Assembly (NCBI GenBank): GCA_947627085.1
Contig: CANQUO010000004.1
Location: 1-26,382, forward strand
Length of the DNA: 26,382 nucleotides
Source of the DNA: an uncultured Oscillospiraceae bacterium
Lineage (GTDB): Bacteria > Bacillota > Clostridia > Oscillospirales > Oscillospiraceae
Reading direction: 5' to 3'
Position numbers and translations under genes: made by a program. The notes beneath the pieces were generated by a model. The model saw only the letters and a list, made by a program, of their open reading frames with translations. It did no database searches and was not told the DNA's origin. This document shows, piece after piece, positions 7,060 through 14,380 of the stretch (its first letter is position 1; each line of letters opens with the position of its first letter).

Positions 7060-8112
7060 ATGGCTAAGAAAAAGCAGGCGGAAAATTTGGCCTATAAAAA
7101 GCTGAAGGCGGACCTGAAGGCTGGGACGCCGGAGAGAGTGTATGTCTTTCACGGCGAGGAGCGCTACCTTCTTGAGGACACCGTGAGAAAGCTCCGGGCC
7201 ATGGTGGCAAAGGGGACGGAGGAATTTAACCACCACGTCCTGGACGGGAAAAATCTGTCCATGGACGCTCTTTCCGAGGCCGTGGACGCCTTTCCCGTGT
7301 TTTCCGAGCGGACGATGACCGAAGTTTCCGACTTTGACTTTTCAAAGACCGGAGAGGAGACACGGAAGGAGCTTTTACGCATACTCTCCGACGTGCCGGA
7401 CTACACCTGCGTGGTGTTCGTAGCCGACACGGTGGAATATAAGCTGGACGGGAGAATAAAGGCCAATCAGGAGCTGAAAAAGCTCCTTACCGAGGTGGAA
7501 TTTACCCCTCTTGACAGCGAAACGCTCATGAGCTGGCTGGCCCGGGGCTTTGCCTCCGGCGGGAAGCGTGTGACGAGGGAGGCCGCCGCCAAGCTCATCG
7601 AGATGACCGGCGGGCTCATGACGGGCATGAGGACCGAGGTGGAAAAGCTCATATCCTACGTCCCCGGGGACACGGTGGAGACGCGCGACGTGGAGGCCGT
7701 GGTCACGCCGGTGCCCGACGCCGCCCTCTGGCAGTTGACCGACGCCCTTTTGGAGGGGCGCGGGGACGCGGCGATGGAGAGGCTGAGGGAGCTGGAGACC
7801 ATGGACGTGGCCCCTCACGCCGTGGTGGCCAGCGTGTCGGAGAAGCTGAGGCAGCTGCTGACGGCGAAAATTTATCAGGGCTCCGGCCTTACGGTACGGG
7901 ACCTTATGAGGGACGCGGATATAAGGTTCGAGTTCCAGGCCCGGGCGGTTTTCGCCGCGGCCAGACGCCTTGATAAGGAGAGCTGTGCCAGGCTTTGTAA
8001 AATGGCCGCCAGGACCGCGTATAAGCTCAACAGCTCCGCCGCCGGGGAAAATACCGACCTTACAAGGGAGCTCGCGGTGGGGATACTGCTCATTACGGGG
8101 GGAAGGACATGA
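7060..8112 (+). CDS. holA: DNA polymerase III delta subunit
   Basis: A 350-residue delta subunit of the clamp loader, which opens the beta sliding clamp at primed DNA. The N-terminus has the family pattern YVFHGEERYLLEDTVRKL (about residues 27-44), followed by an AAA+-like core with VVFVADTVEYKLDGR. The helical lid domain has KLIEMTGGLMTGMRTEVEKL, and a C-terminal collar domain follows. As usual for delta, Walker motifs are degenerate. It begins 4 nt after the comEC stop, a pairing common in Firmicutes, and overlaps rnmV by 4 nt. GAGGTGA at the comEC stop is its ribosome binding site. Confidence 0.93.
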   Translation: MAKKKQAENLAYKKLKADLKAGTPERVYVFHGEERYLLEDTVRKLRAMVAKGTEEFNHHVLDGKNLSMDALSEAVDAFPVFSERTMTEVSDFDFSKTGEETRKELLRILSDVPDYTCVVFVADTVEYKLDGRIKANQELKKLLTEVEFTPLDSETLMSWLARGFASGGKRVTREAAAKLIEMTGGLMTGMRTEVEKLISYVPGDTVETRDVEAVVTPVPDAALWQLTDALLEGRGDAAMERLRELETMDVAPHAVVASVSEKLRQLLTAKIYQGSGLTVRDLMRDADIRFEFQARAVFAAARRLDKESCARLCKMAARTAYKLNSSAAGENTDLTRELAVGILLITGGRT

Positions 8113-8693
8113 AGCCGAGGGTGAGGGAGGCCATCGTTGTGGAGGGCCGCTACGACAAAAATAACCTGAGCCAGGTGGTGGACGCCGTTATCATAGAGAC
8201 CGGAGGTTTCGGTATCTTTTCAGATAACGAAAAACTCATGCTCATAAAAAAGCTCGCGGAGGCCAGGGGGGTCATAATAATGACCGACCCGGACTCCGCC
8301 GGCTTTCTCATACGCAATCATTTAAAGGGCGCGCTGAAGGACGAACAAATAAAGCACGCCTATATCCCCGACATGCCGGGAAAGGAGCGGCGCAAGGCCG
8401 CGCCCTCGAAGGAGGGGCTTTTGGGCGTGGAGGGGGCGGGGCCGGAGGTCATATTAAGCGCCCTCAAAAGGGCCGGGGCCACCTTCGATGGGGAAAATAT
8501 CGCCCCGGTTGCAGGCGGCATCACAAAGACCGACATGTACGCCCTGGGCCTGTCGGGGGGCGAGGGGAGCCGGGATAAGCGCCGGGAGCTTGCCAAAAGG
8601 CTGGGCCTTCCCGAGCGCATAAGCGCCAACGCCCTTTTGGAGGTGCTCAACGCCATAATGGCCCGGGAGGAGCTCACCGCCCTTCTTTCATGA
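8109..8693 (+). CDS. rnmV: Ribonuclease M5 (5S rRNA maturase)
   Basis: A 194-residue TOPRIM nuclease of normal RNase M5 size, trimming precursor 5S rRNA in Gram-positive bacteria with ribosomal protein L18. The catalytic acidic residues of the TOPRIM fold are visible: VVEGRYDKN (Glu12), then MTDPDSAGFLIRNHL (Asp60, Asp62). The C-terminal domain has LGLPERISANALLEVLN. The ATG at 8109 overlaps the holA stop (ATGA), with GGAAGG just upstream. The 3' end overlaps by 20 nt the end of the small minus-strand membrane protein gene, so no conventional terminator fits between them. Confidence 0.93.
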   Translation: MKPRVREAIVVEGRYDKNNLSQVVDAVIIETGGFGIFSDNEKLMLIKKLAEARGVIIMTDPDSAGFLIRNHLKGALKDEQIKHAYIPDMPGKERRKAAPSKEGLLGVEGAGPEVILSALKRAGATFDGENIAPVAGGITKTDMYALGLSGGEGSRDKRRELAKRLGLPERISANALLEVLNAIMAREELTALLS

Positions 8694-8934
8694 GCCTGTC
8701 CACAATGAGCGCCCCCAGGGATGTGACGAGTATCACGCTCTGGGGTTCCCGGTATAGCTGTGCTACCAGGGAGTACGTAGTATGATTATGTAAACCCGGC
8801 GGGCCGATGTACACGGCGATGAGCAGTGAGGCCGCCAACATGAGGCAGGAGAGGACAAGGCCGCAACGCAGTATGAAGTAGGCCGGGGCGGAGAAGCCCT
8901 CGCCCGAGAAGATTTTTCGGAGCTTATTTTTCAT
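8674..8934 (-). CDS. Small two-helix membrane protein of unknown function
   Basis: An 86-residue protein I do not recognise. It has a basic N-terminus (MKNKLRKIF) and a hydrophobic helix at about residues 20-45 (FILRCGLVLSCLMLAASLLIAVYI). A short polar loop with two histidines follows, then a second helix at about 66-80 (VILVTSLGALIVDRLM). GGGGAGG at 8941-8948 gives a strong ribosome binding site 6 nt from the ATG, and a good promoter lies at 8976-9004, so it is very likely a real gene. Its last 20 nt overlap the 3' end of rnmV on the opposite strand. Nothing around it suggests a role. Confidence 0.65.
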   Translation of the reverse strand: MKNKLRKIFSGEGFSAPAYFILRCGLVLSCLMLAASLLIAVYIGPPGLHNHTTYSLVAQLYREPQSVILVTSLGALIVDRLMKEGR

Positions 8935-8975
8935 ATATGTACCTCCCCAAGGCGGACTTACGTCACCTTGAGTAC

Positions 8976-9004
8976 ATTTTACAGCCGTAAAGCCCGGGCG
9001 GCAA
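8976..9004 (-). promoter_or_regulatory. Promoter of the small membrane protein gene
   Basis: On the minus strand TTGCCG (9004-8999) and TAAAAT (8981-8976) are 17 nt apart. They precede a strong ribosome binding site and the ATG at 8934. Confidence 0.6.
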
Positions 9005-9070
9005 GGCGTAAATTCTGGTATCCCGCCAAAAGGCCGGTCAAATTTTAAGGCAAAATTTTAAAAATTACAT

Positions 9071-9099
9071 ATGTACAATCAGGGCATTATTTGCTATAA
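9071..9099 (+). promoter_or_regulatory. Promoter of nrdR
   Basis: A perfect TATAAT at 9094-9099 lies 17 nt after TGTACA (9071-9076; 4 of 6 matches to the -35 consensus), and the nrdR ATG is 32 nt further on. The upstream DNA is AT-rich (9038-9068, AAATTTTAAGG and AAAATTTTAAAAATTAC). This contrasts with the GC-rich surroundings and could be an UP-like element. Confidence 0.65.
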
Positions 9100-9131
9100 T
9101 TATTGCATATATAGAAATTGGAGGCCTTTTT

Positions 9132-9581
9132 ATGAAATGTCCCTATTGCGGTTTTTCGGAGAGCAAGGTCGTGGACTCAAGGCCCACAGATGACAATATA
9201 AGACGCCGCCGGGAGTGCATGTCATGCGGAAAGCGCTTCACCACCTACGAGTCCGTGGAGCGTATGCCCATCGTGGTGGTGAAGAAGGACGGGAGCCGCC
9301 AGGCCTTCGACCGGGTGAAGATAATAAACTCCATGCTCCACGCCTGCGAAAAGCGCACCGTGGGCCTTTCGGAGATAGAGGCCGTGGCCAACGAGATAGA
9401 GCAGGAGGCCCAGAATTACCCCGACCGCGAGATACCCTCAAGTTACATCGGGGAGCTGGTAATGCAACACCTAAAGCAGCTTGACGAGGTGGCGTATGTC
9501 CGCTTCGCCTCGGTGTACAGGCAGTTCAAGGACATAAATACCTTCATGGAGGAGCTCAATAAGCTCCTGCTTGAAAAATAA
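9132..9581 (+). CDS. nrdR: Transcriptional repressor NrdR
   Basis: A 149-residue protein of normal NrdR length. A zinc ribbon at the N-terminus (Cys3, Cys6, Cys29, Cys32) includes the family signature VVDSRPTDDNIRRRREC and ends GKRFTTYE. An ATP-cone domain follows (about residues 47-137, IVVVKKDGSRQAFDRVKI to VAYVRFASVYRQF). NrdR senses ATP/dATP and represses ribonucleotide reductase genes. No such gene is in this window. The ribosome binding site is GGAGG just upstream. It forms a single-gene unit with its own promoter and a strong terminator. Confidence 0.97.
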   Translation: MKCPYCGFSESKVVDSRPTDDNIRRRRECMSCGKRFTTYESVERMPIVVVKKDGSRQAFDRVKIINSMLHACEKRTVGLSEIEAVANEIEQEAQNYPDREIPSSYIGELVMQHLKQLDEVAYVRFASVYRQFKDINTFMEELNKLLLEK

Positions 9582-9586
9582 CAAAC

Positions 9587-9616
9587 AAAAGGGACAGCCT
9601 GAGCCTGTCCCTTTTT
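9587..9616. terminator. Bidirectional intrinsic terminator after nrdR
   Basis: AAAAGGGACAG (9587-9597) pairs with CTGTCCCTTTT (9605-9615) around a 7-nt loop, followed by one more T. The A-tract means it also works for the convergent DUF421/DUF4363 operon. Confidence 0.85.
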
Positions 9617-9689
9617 GACTGTCGTAGGGAAAAATATTTGATTTCCCTGAAAATATGCGGAAAGTTTGCCGGAAATATGCAGTTTTGAG

Positions 9690-10073
9690 CTAAAATATAC
9701 TCCCGAAATTTATGGATTCCATCTGGGCGATGTCCGAAAGGTGCTCGCCCACCAGCTCCACGGCGCTTTTCACGGAGCCCGGGTCCTTGGAGTAGATGTG
9801 CTCCGTGAGCTCGTAAAAATCATCGGTCAGGGTCTCGATATCCGTGTGGCGGAGGACGATCTTCGTGTAGCCCTCACGCTTTCGCCAGAGCTCCAGGGCC
9901 GAGTCCGCCCGCTTTCGGGCCGTGTCCCAGTCGCCGCTCTCGGCGGCGTCGCCGGAGGAGCGCACCATGCCGTCTATTTCGTCGCAAAGCCCCTTTATGA
10001 CGGCGGAGTTTATGAGGGATAGGGCCAGAAGCGCCGCGAGAAGCCCCGCGGCGAACAGCTCTTTTTTCATCAT
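9690..10073 (-). CDS. DUF4363 family protein
   Basis: A 127-residue protein with one N-terminal membrane helix (LFAAGLLAALLALSLINSAV, about residues 6-25) and a helical, charged outside domain (GDWDTARKRADSALELW then DIETLTDDFYELTEHIYS). This is the pattern of DUF4363 proteins, of unknown function, that occur beside DUF421/YetF genes. The start is one of two adjacent ATGs (10073 or 10070). AAGGAGG sits 4 or 7 nt upstream respectively, so 10070 may be the true start. It overlaps the DUF421 stop. A helix-anchored accessory to the neighbouring membrane protein is inference only. Confidence 0.75.
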   Translation of the reverse strand: MMKKELFAAGLLAALLALSLINSAVIKGLCDEIDGMVRSSGDAAESGDWDTARKRADSALELWRKREGYTKIVLRHTDIETLTDDFYELTEHIYSKDPGSVKSAVELVGEHLSDIAQMESINFGSIF

Positions 10074-10747
10074 CGGCCCTCCTTTTTCGCAAAATAAATC
10101 TTTCCCGCGCCGTCCACAGTCATGAGGTACACGTCCCGGGGGTCCCGTGCGCCGCGCTTTTTAAGCTGGTTTGCGAGCCACTTTGTATCGTGGCCCAGGA
10201 GCTTTAAGTTGTCGCTGAGCACCCGGCCCTCGGCTATGACGGACACGGGAAGGCCGTTGTCCGGGACGTTTATATTGAGCTCCTCCGGGGTGGCGGGGGC
10301 GAATTTGGCGTAGGGCAGTACGGACAGCGTCCCGTCCGTCTCCAATATGGCGTGGCGGACGGTGGATATGTCCGTGACGCCGTTTATCCGGAGTTCCACG
10401 TAGAGCTCGTCCACCGACAGCCTGCACTTTTTCATCTCGGACTGGACTATGGCGCCGTTATCTATGAGTATGCTGGGCTTTCCGGAGACCAGGCGGCGGA
10501 ATCTTCCGAAGCGGACGGAGAGGCCGGATATGACGAGCTGGCTTGCCAGGAGCGTCAGCACCGGCACTATGCCGTACAGAAGGGGCGTGCCGGTGTCCTG
10601 AAGCGGCTGGGCGGCCAGGTTCGATATGAGCACCGCCACAACCAATTCCAACGGTTCCAGCTCCCCAAGCTGTCGCTTGCCCATTATTCGGATGGACACA
10701 ATGAGAAGTAAAAAGACTATTATCGTGCGGACAAAGCTTACACCCAC
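10070..10747 (-). CDS. DUF421 (YetF-like) membrane protein
   Basis: A 225-residue protein with three N-terminal membrane helices. The first contains VRTIIVFLLLIVSIRIMGKR and the conserved QLGELEPLELVVAVLISNLA, followed by VPVLTLLASQLVISGLS. A cytoplasmic domain has GKPSILIDNGAI and the DUF421 hallmark ELYVELRINGVTDISTVRHA, then ILETDGTLSV. YetF-like proteins occur in spore-formers and other Firmicutes and their function is not firmly known. The GTG at 10747 is chosen because AAGGGGG lies 7 nt upstream. The reading frame stays open to 11002, but that extension would run back into glmM and does not look like protein. It forms a two-gene operon with DUF4363. Confidence 0.85.
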   Translation of the reverse strand: MGVSFVRTIIVFLLLIVSIRIMGKRQLGELEPLELVVAVLISNLAAQPLQDTGTPLLYGIVPVLTLLASQLVISGLSVRFGRFRRLVSGKPSILIDNGAIVQSEMKKCRLSVDELYVELRINGVTDISTVRHAILETDGTLSVLPYAKFAPATPEELNINVPDNGLPVSVIAEGRVLSDNLKLLGHDTKWLANQLKKRGARDPRDVYLMTVDGAGKIYFAKKEGR

Positions 10748-10827
10748 CGAAACGCCCCCTTTTGACGTAGTATCCCCGGTAACCGCCGGGATATTCCAAA
10801 GAAAAGGTTGGCATGTGGCGGAATTTC

Positions 10828-10856
10828 TTGACACGGGACACATTGAGATATAAAAT
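10828..10856 (+). promoter_or_regulatory. Promoter of glmM
   Basis: TTGACA (10828-10833) and TAAAAT (10851-10856) are 17 nt apart, 32 nt before the glmM ATG. It lies in the 141-nt gap between the divergent DUF421 gene and glmM. Confidence 0.75.
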
Positions 10857-10888
10857 ATATTGATAAGGCAAAGCTTTTGGAGGACTTT

Positions 10889-12238
10889 ATGGGAAAATAT
10901 TTTGGTACTGACGGCTTTCGCGGCGAGGCGAATGTGGGCCTCACCGTGGACCACGCTTTTAAGATAGGGCGCTTTTTGGGAAGCTACTTCGGCGGCGACC
11001 ACAAGTGCAGGGTCGTCATCGGCAAGGACACCCGGCGCTCAAGCTACATGTATGAGGCGGCGCTTACGGCGGGGCTTACGGGCTCCGGTGCGGACGTGTA
11101 TCTTCTCCACGTCACCACCACCCCGTCGGTGAGCTACATAACGAGAATCGACGACTTTGACTGTGGCATAATGATCTCCGCAAGCCACAACCCCTACTAC
11201 GACAACGGCATAAAGCTTCTCAACTCCGGCGGGGAGAAGATGGAGGACGCGGTCTTGGACGAGATAGAAAAATACCTGGACGGCGAGGCCGGTGAGGTCC
11301 CCTACGCCACCCGGGCGGAGATAGGCCGGACCATCGACTACTCCGCCGGGCGCAACAGGTACATCGGATATCTCATCTCCCTGGCCACCCACTCCTACAA
11401 GGGCAAGAAGGTGGGCCTCGACTGCGCCAACGGCTCCACCTGGATGATAGCCAAGAGCGTCTTTGACGCGCTGGGGGCGGACACCTACGTCATAAACTCC
11501 AACCCCAACGGCCTCAACATAAACTTAAACTGCGGCTCCACCCACATCGAGGGCCTTCAGAGGCTCGTTGTGGGCAACGGCCTTGACGTGGGCTTCGCCT
11601 TTGACGGCGACGCCGACAGGTGCCTTGCCGTGGACGAGAAGGGCCAGCTTGTGGACGGGGACAAGATAATGTACATCTACGGCCGCCACATGTTCGAGCG
11701 CGGAAAGTTGGAGGGAACGCGGGTGGTGACCACCGTCATGTCCAATATCGGCCTTTATAAGGCCCTGGACGAGGTGGGAATAGGCTACGAGGTCACGGAC
11801 GTGGGCGATAAGTACGTCTGGGAGAACATGCGCCGCACGGGCAACCGCATCGGCGGGGAGCAGTCGGGCCACATCATCTTCGGAAAATACGCCACCACCG
11901 GCGACGGGGTCTTGACGGCCATAAAGCTGATGCAGGCCATGATAGATAAGAAGATGCCGCTTTCCAAGCTCGCCGAGCCCGTGAAGATATACCCACAGGT
12001 GCTCCGCAACGTGAAGGTGGACGATAAGGACGGGGCGCTCTCGGACTTGGACGTGCGCCGCGCCGAGCAGGAGGCCAAGAAGCTTCTGGGCCTCAACGGG
12101 CGGGTGCTCCTTCGCAAGAGCGGCACGGAGCCCCTTATCCGTGTGATGGCCGAGGCGCCCACGGAAGCGGAGTGCAACGCCGCCATCGATATCATCGTCA
12201 GTATGCTTGAAAAGAAGGGGTATACTCAGCATGTATAA
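10889..12238 (+). CDS. glmM: Phosphoglucosamine mutase
   Basis: A 449-residue enzyme of normal GlmM length converting glucosamine-6-phosphate to glucosamine-1-phosphate for peptidoglycan precursors. The start MGKYFGTDGFRGEANV is canonical. The phosphoserine loop ISASHNPYYDNG (Ser99), the metal loop FDGDADRC, the sugar-binding GEQSGHI and the phosphate-binding RKSGTEPLIRVM are all present and intact. The ATG at 10889 has GGAGG 5 nt upstream. The TTG start at 10877 would only add four residues and lacks a ribosome binding site. Its end overlaps by 8 nt a beta-helix acetyltransferase gene that may do the next step of the pathway. Confidence 0.96.
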   Translation: MGKYFGTDGFRGEANVGLTVDHAFKIGRFLGSYFGGDHKCRVVIGKDTRRSSYMYEAALTAGLTGSGADVYLLHVTTTPSVSYITRIDDFDCGIMISASHNPYYDNGIKLLNSGGEKMEDAVLDEIEKYLDGEAGEVPYATRAEIGRTIDYSAGRNRYIGYLISLATHSYKGKKVGLDCANGSTWMIAKSVFDALGADTYVINSNPNGLNINLNCGSTHIEGLQRLVVGNGLDVGFAFDGDADRCLAVDEKGQLVDGDKIMYIYGRHMFERGKLEGTRVVTTVMSNIGLYKALDEVGIGYEVTDVGDKYVWENMRRTGNRIGGEQSGHIIFGKYATTGDGVLTAIKLMQAMIDKKMPLSKLAEPVKIYPQVLRNVKVDDKDGALSDLDVRRAEQEAKKLLGLNGRVLLRKSGTEPLIRVMAEAPTEAECNAAIDIIVSMLEKKGYTQHV

Positions 12239-12890
12239 GACATCGGACCTTCTGGATATTACCCACTCCATAGCCGGGGAGCTTTTGGCAAAATGTGAAT
12301 ATCCCTGGCAGGCGTTGGAGCTCATATCAAAATGGTGCGTGGAGCTTGGTGAGAGAATGCCGGAGGACGAGTATGACAAAATAGGGGAGAACGTGTGGAT
12401 AGCCAAGGACGCCACCGTGTTCCCCAGCGCCTATATCGGCGGACCTTGCATCATCGGCCACAACACCGAGGTCCGCCACGGGGCCTTCATCAGGGGCAGC
12501 GCCATAGTGGGCGCAAACTGCGTGGTTGGCAACTCCGTGGAGCTTAAGAACGTCATTTTGTTCGACAATGTCCAGACGCCCCACTATAACTACGTGGGCG
12601 ACTCCATATTGGGCTATAAATCCCACATGGGCGCGGGGTCCATCACCTCCAACGTAAAGTCGGATAAGACGCTTGTGGTTGTCAAGGCCGGCGATGAGAA
12701 AATCGAGACGGGGCGGAAGAAATTCGGGGCCATTTTGGGCGACCGCGTCGAGGTGGGCTGTAACTCCGTATTGAATCCCGGGACGGTGCTGGGCAGGGGA
12801 GTGTCGGTCTATCCCACCTCCTGCGTCCGGGGCGTGGTGCCGGAAAACCACATCTGGAAGGATAAGGACCACATCGTACCGAGAACATAA
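12231..12890 (+). CDS. Left-handed beta-helix acetyltransferase, GlmU C-terminal-like
   Basis: A 219-residue protein with about 70 N-terminal helical residues, then hexapeptide-repeat turns (IGENVWIAKDATVFPSAYIG through VGCNSVLNPGTVLG). TPHYNYVGDSILGYKSHMGA resembles the GlmU acetyltransferase segment that holds the catalytic His, here His118; the following SITSNVKSD fits too. There is no uridylyltransferase domain. Acetylation of glucosamine-1-phosphate, the step after GlmM, is therefore plausible; a nucleotidyl-sugar role suggested for some relatives is less so. The ATG at 12231 lies inside the glmM end, with AAGGGG 10 nt upstream. A frame extension to 12207 only reads glmM sequence. A terminator follows. 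The function is inferred from the motif and neighbour. Confidence 0.75.
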   Translation: MYKTSDLLDITHSIAGELLAKCEYPWQALELISKWCVELGERMPEDEYDKIGENVWIAKDATVFPSAYIGGPCIIGHNTEVRHGAFIRGSAIVGANCVVGNSVELKNVILFDNVQTPHYNYVGDSILGYKSHMGAGSITSNVKSDKTLVVVKAGDEKIETGRKKFGAILGDRVEVGCNSVLNPGTVLGRGVSVYPTSCVRGVVPENHIWKDKDHIVPRT

Positions 12891-12895
12891 AAACC

Positions 12896-12922
12896 GGGCC
12901 GGACACGCGCCGGCCCTCTTTT
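12896..12922 (+). terminator. Terminator of the glmM operon
   Basis: GGGCCGG (12896-12902) pairs with CCGGCCC (12910-12916) around a 7-nt loop, followed by TCTTTT. It begins 6 nt after the acetyltransferase stop. Confidence 0.75.
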
Positions 12923-12951
12923 GAAATCGTGATGTTTAAAGAGGTAAAGCA

Positions 12952-13599
12952 ATGAAGTACATCCCCACCGGCGGGATATCGGATTTGAAGCCCCTTGAGG
13001 GTACAGATAATATTTATCTCGGCATGGACATACCCCACGGCGATCTTTACGAGGCCGAGGAGCTTTGCCGTGACGGCGGACATGTCATACCGGGCAGGCT
13101 CGTTTTTGTAAAATACCCCTACGGCGAGGTAATGGAGCCCGTGAAGGCGAGGCCGGGGCAGTATTTCGGCGACCCCATATTTTATGACGGGAGCGTCTAT
13201 ATACCGCTGGCGGATTTTCCGGCGGGGGAGATAAGGATACTGAGGCTGGACGGCGAATTGAAAGAAGTACAGCTCCACGCCGCTGTGCCGCTTTCGGAAA
13301 TAGAGGACTGCTACAACCTGATGCTGAAAACGGCGCCGTTGATGCTGACGCGGCAGGCCGGTAGCACACTTGAGATCGTCTGGCCGGAAAAGCGGACCGT
13401 TGAGCTTTCGGAGCGGGAGGTATTTCGCTTTCGCGAGGACGATAAGCTTTGGACAAGCCGCTGGTGTGAGGAGGGCGAGGGCGATACGTACCGATACTGG
13501 GACGAGACCGTGGTCCGGGACCTTGAGGGGAACGAGCTTTTTTGCCTTTGCGGGGATACGCGGATAATGCCGAACGGCGAGAAGTGGTTTATTGGATAA
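12952..13599 (+). CDS. Hypothetical protein, no family recognised
   Basis: A 215-residue soluble protein, acidic and rich in aromatic residues, with no membrane helix or signal peptide. I recognise no family. It reads as mostly beta: FVKYPYGEVMEPV, DPIFYDGSVYIPLADFPAGE and IRILRLDGELKEVQLH look like repeated short strands of a propeller-like or sandwich fold. It ends ELFCLCGDTRIMPNGEKWF. GAGGT sits 6 nt before the ATG. The stop codon lies inside the AAGGAGG ribosome binding site of proB, 10 nt before the proB ATG, so it is probably co-transcribed with the proline genes. That alone does not give it a role in proline synthesis. Confidence 0.75.
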   Translation: MKYIPTGGISDLKPLEGTDNIYLGMDIPHGDLYEAEELCRDGGHVIPGRLVFVKYPYGEVMEPVKARPGQYFGDPIFYDGSVYIPLADFPAGEIRILRLDGELKEVQLHAAVPLSEIEDCYNLMLKTAPLMLTRQAGSTLEIVWPEKRTVELSEREVFRFREDDKLWTSRWCEEGEGDTYRYWDETVVRDLEGNELFCLCGDTRIMPNGEKWFIG

Positions 13600-13609
13600 G
13601 GAGGATAAA

Positions 13610-14380
13610 ATGCGAATAGTTGTGAAGGTGGGCTCCTCCACCCTGAGCTACCCCACGGGGAGGATGAATATACGGAGGGTGGAGAGCCTTGTCAGGGTCC
13701 TCAGCGACCTTAAAAACGCGGGGCACGAGGTGATTTTCGTCTCCTCCGGCGCCATAGCCATGGGCGTGGGGAAGCTGGGCCTTTCAAAGCGGCCCGAGGA
13801 CATCCCCGGCAAGCAGGCCGCCGCGTCGGTGGGCCAGTGCGAGCTTATGTACACCTACGACAAGCTGTTTTCCGAGTACAGCCACACCGTGGCCCAGATA
13901 CTACTGACGGCGGCGGACATCGAGGACGAGCGGCGGCACGAGAACTTTAAAAACACCATGCTACGGCTCCTTGAGATCGGCGCGGTGCCGGTGGTAAACG
14001 AGAACGACACCGTGGCCACGGAGGAGATAGTCATCGGCGACAACGACAGCCTGGCCGCCGTGGTGGCCGCCAGCGTCAAAGCGGACCTTCTCATACTCAT
14101 GAGCGACATCGACGGGCTCTATACCGCAGACCCCCGCCGGGACGACAGGGCGGAGCTCATCGATACGGTGGAAAAGCTGACGCCGGAGATTTTTGAGCTC
14201 GCCGGTGAGAGCGGGAGCGCCCTCGGCACCGGGGGCATGAGGACGAAGCTCCACGCCGCCAAGATCGCCACGGAGGCCGGGGTGGACATGATAATAATGA
14301 ACGGCTCAAAGCCCGAGCGGCTATACGACGCCGTGGAGGGCAAGAGCGTCGGCACAAGATTTGCGGGGAGGAGAATATGA
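13610..14380 (+). CDS. proB: Glutamate 5-kinase
   Basis: A 256-residue amino acid kinase that phosphorylates glutamate, the first step of proline synthesis. Visible motifs are VVKVGSSTLS, FVSSGAIAMGVGKLG, KQAAASVGQCELM, VVNENDTVA with IGDNDSLAAVVAA, LMSDIDGLYTADPR and GTGGMRTKLHAAKIA. It lacks the C-terminal PUA domain found in E. coli ProB (about 367 residues), which is common in Firmicutes. The ATG at 13610 has AAGGAGG 5 nt upstream; the longer frame from 13592 overlaps the preceding gene and lacks such a site. Overlaps proA by 4 nt. Feedback control by proline is known for the family but cannot be judged here. Confidence 0.96.
   Translation: MRIVVKVGSSTLSYPTGRMNIRRVESLVRVLSDLKNAGHEVIFVSSGAIAMGVGKLGLSKRPEDIPGKQAAASVGQCELMYTYDKLFSEYSHTVAQILLTAADIEDERRHENFKNTMLRLLEIGAVPVVNENDTVATEEIVIGDNDSLAAVVAASVKADLLILMSDIDGLYTADPRRDDRAELIDTVEKLTPEIFELAGESGSALGTGGMRTKLHAAKIATEAGVDMIIMNGSKPERLYDAVEGKSVGTRFAGRRI

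Noticed and set aside
10748..11002. Longer N-terminus for the DUF421 protein
   Set aside because: The extension reads back through the glmM start and its promoter. A GTG with a good ribosome binding site at 10747 gives the normal family length.
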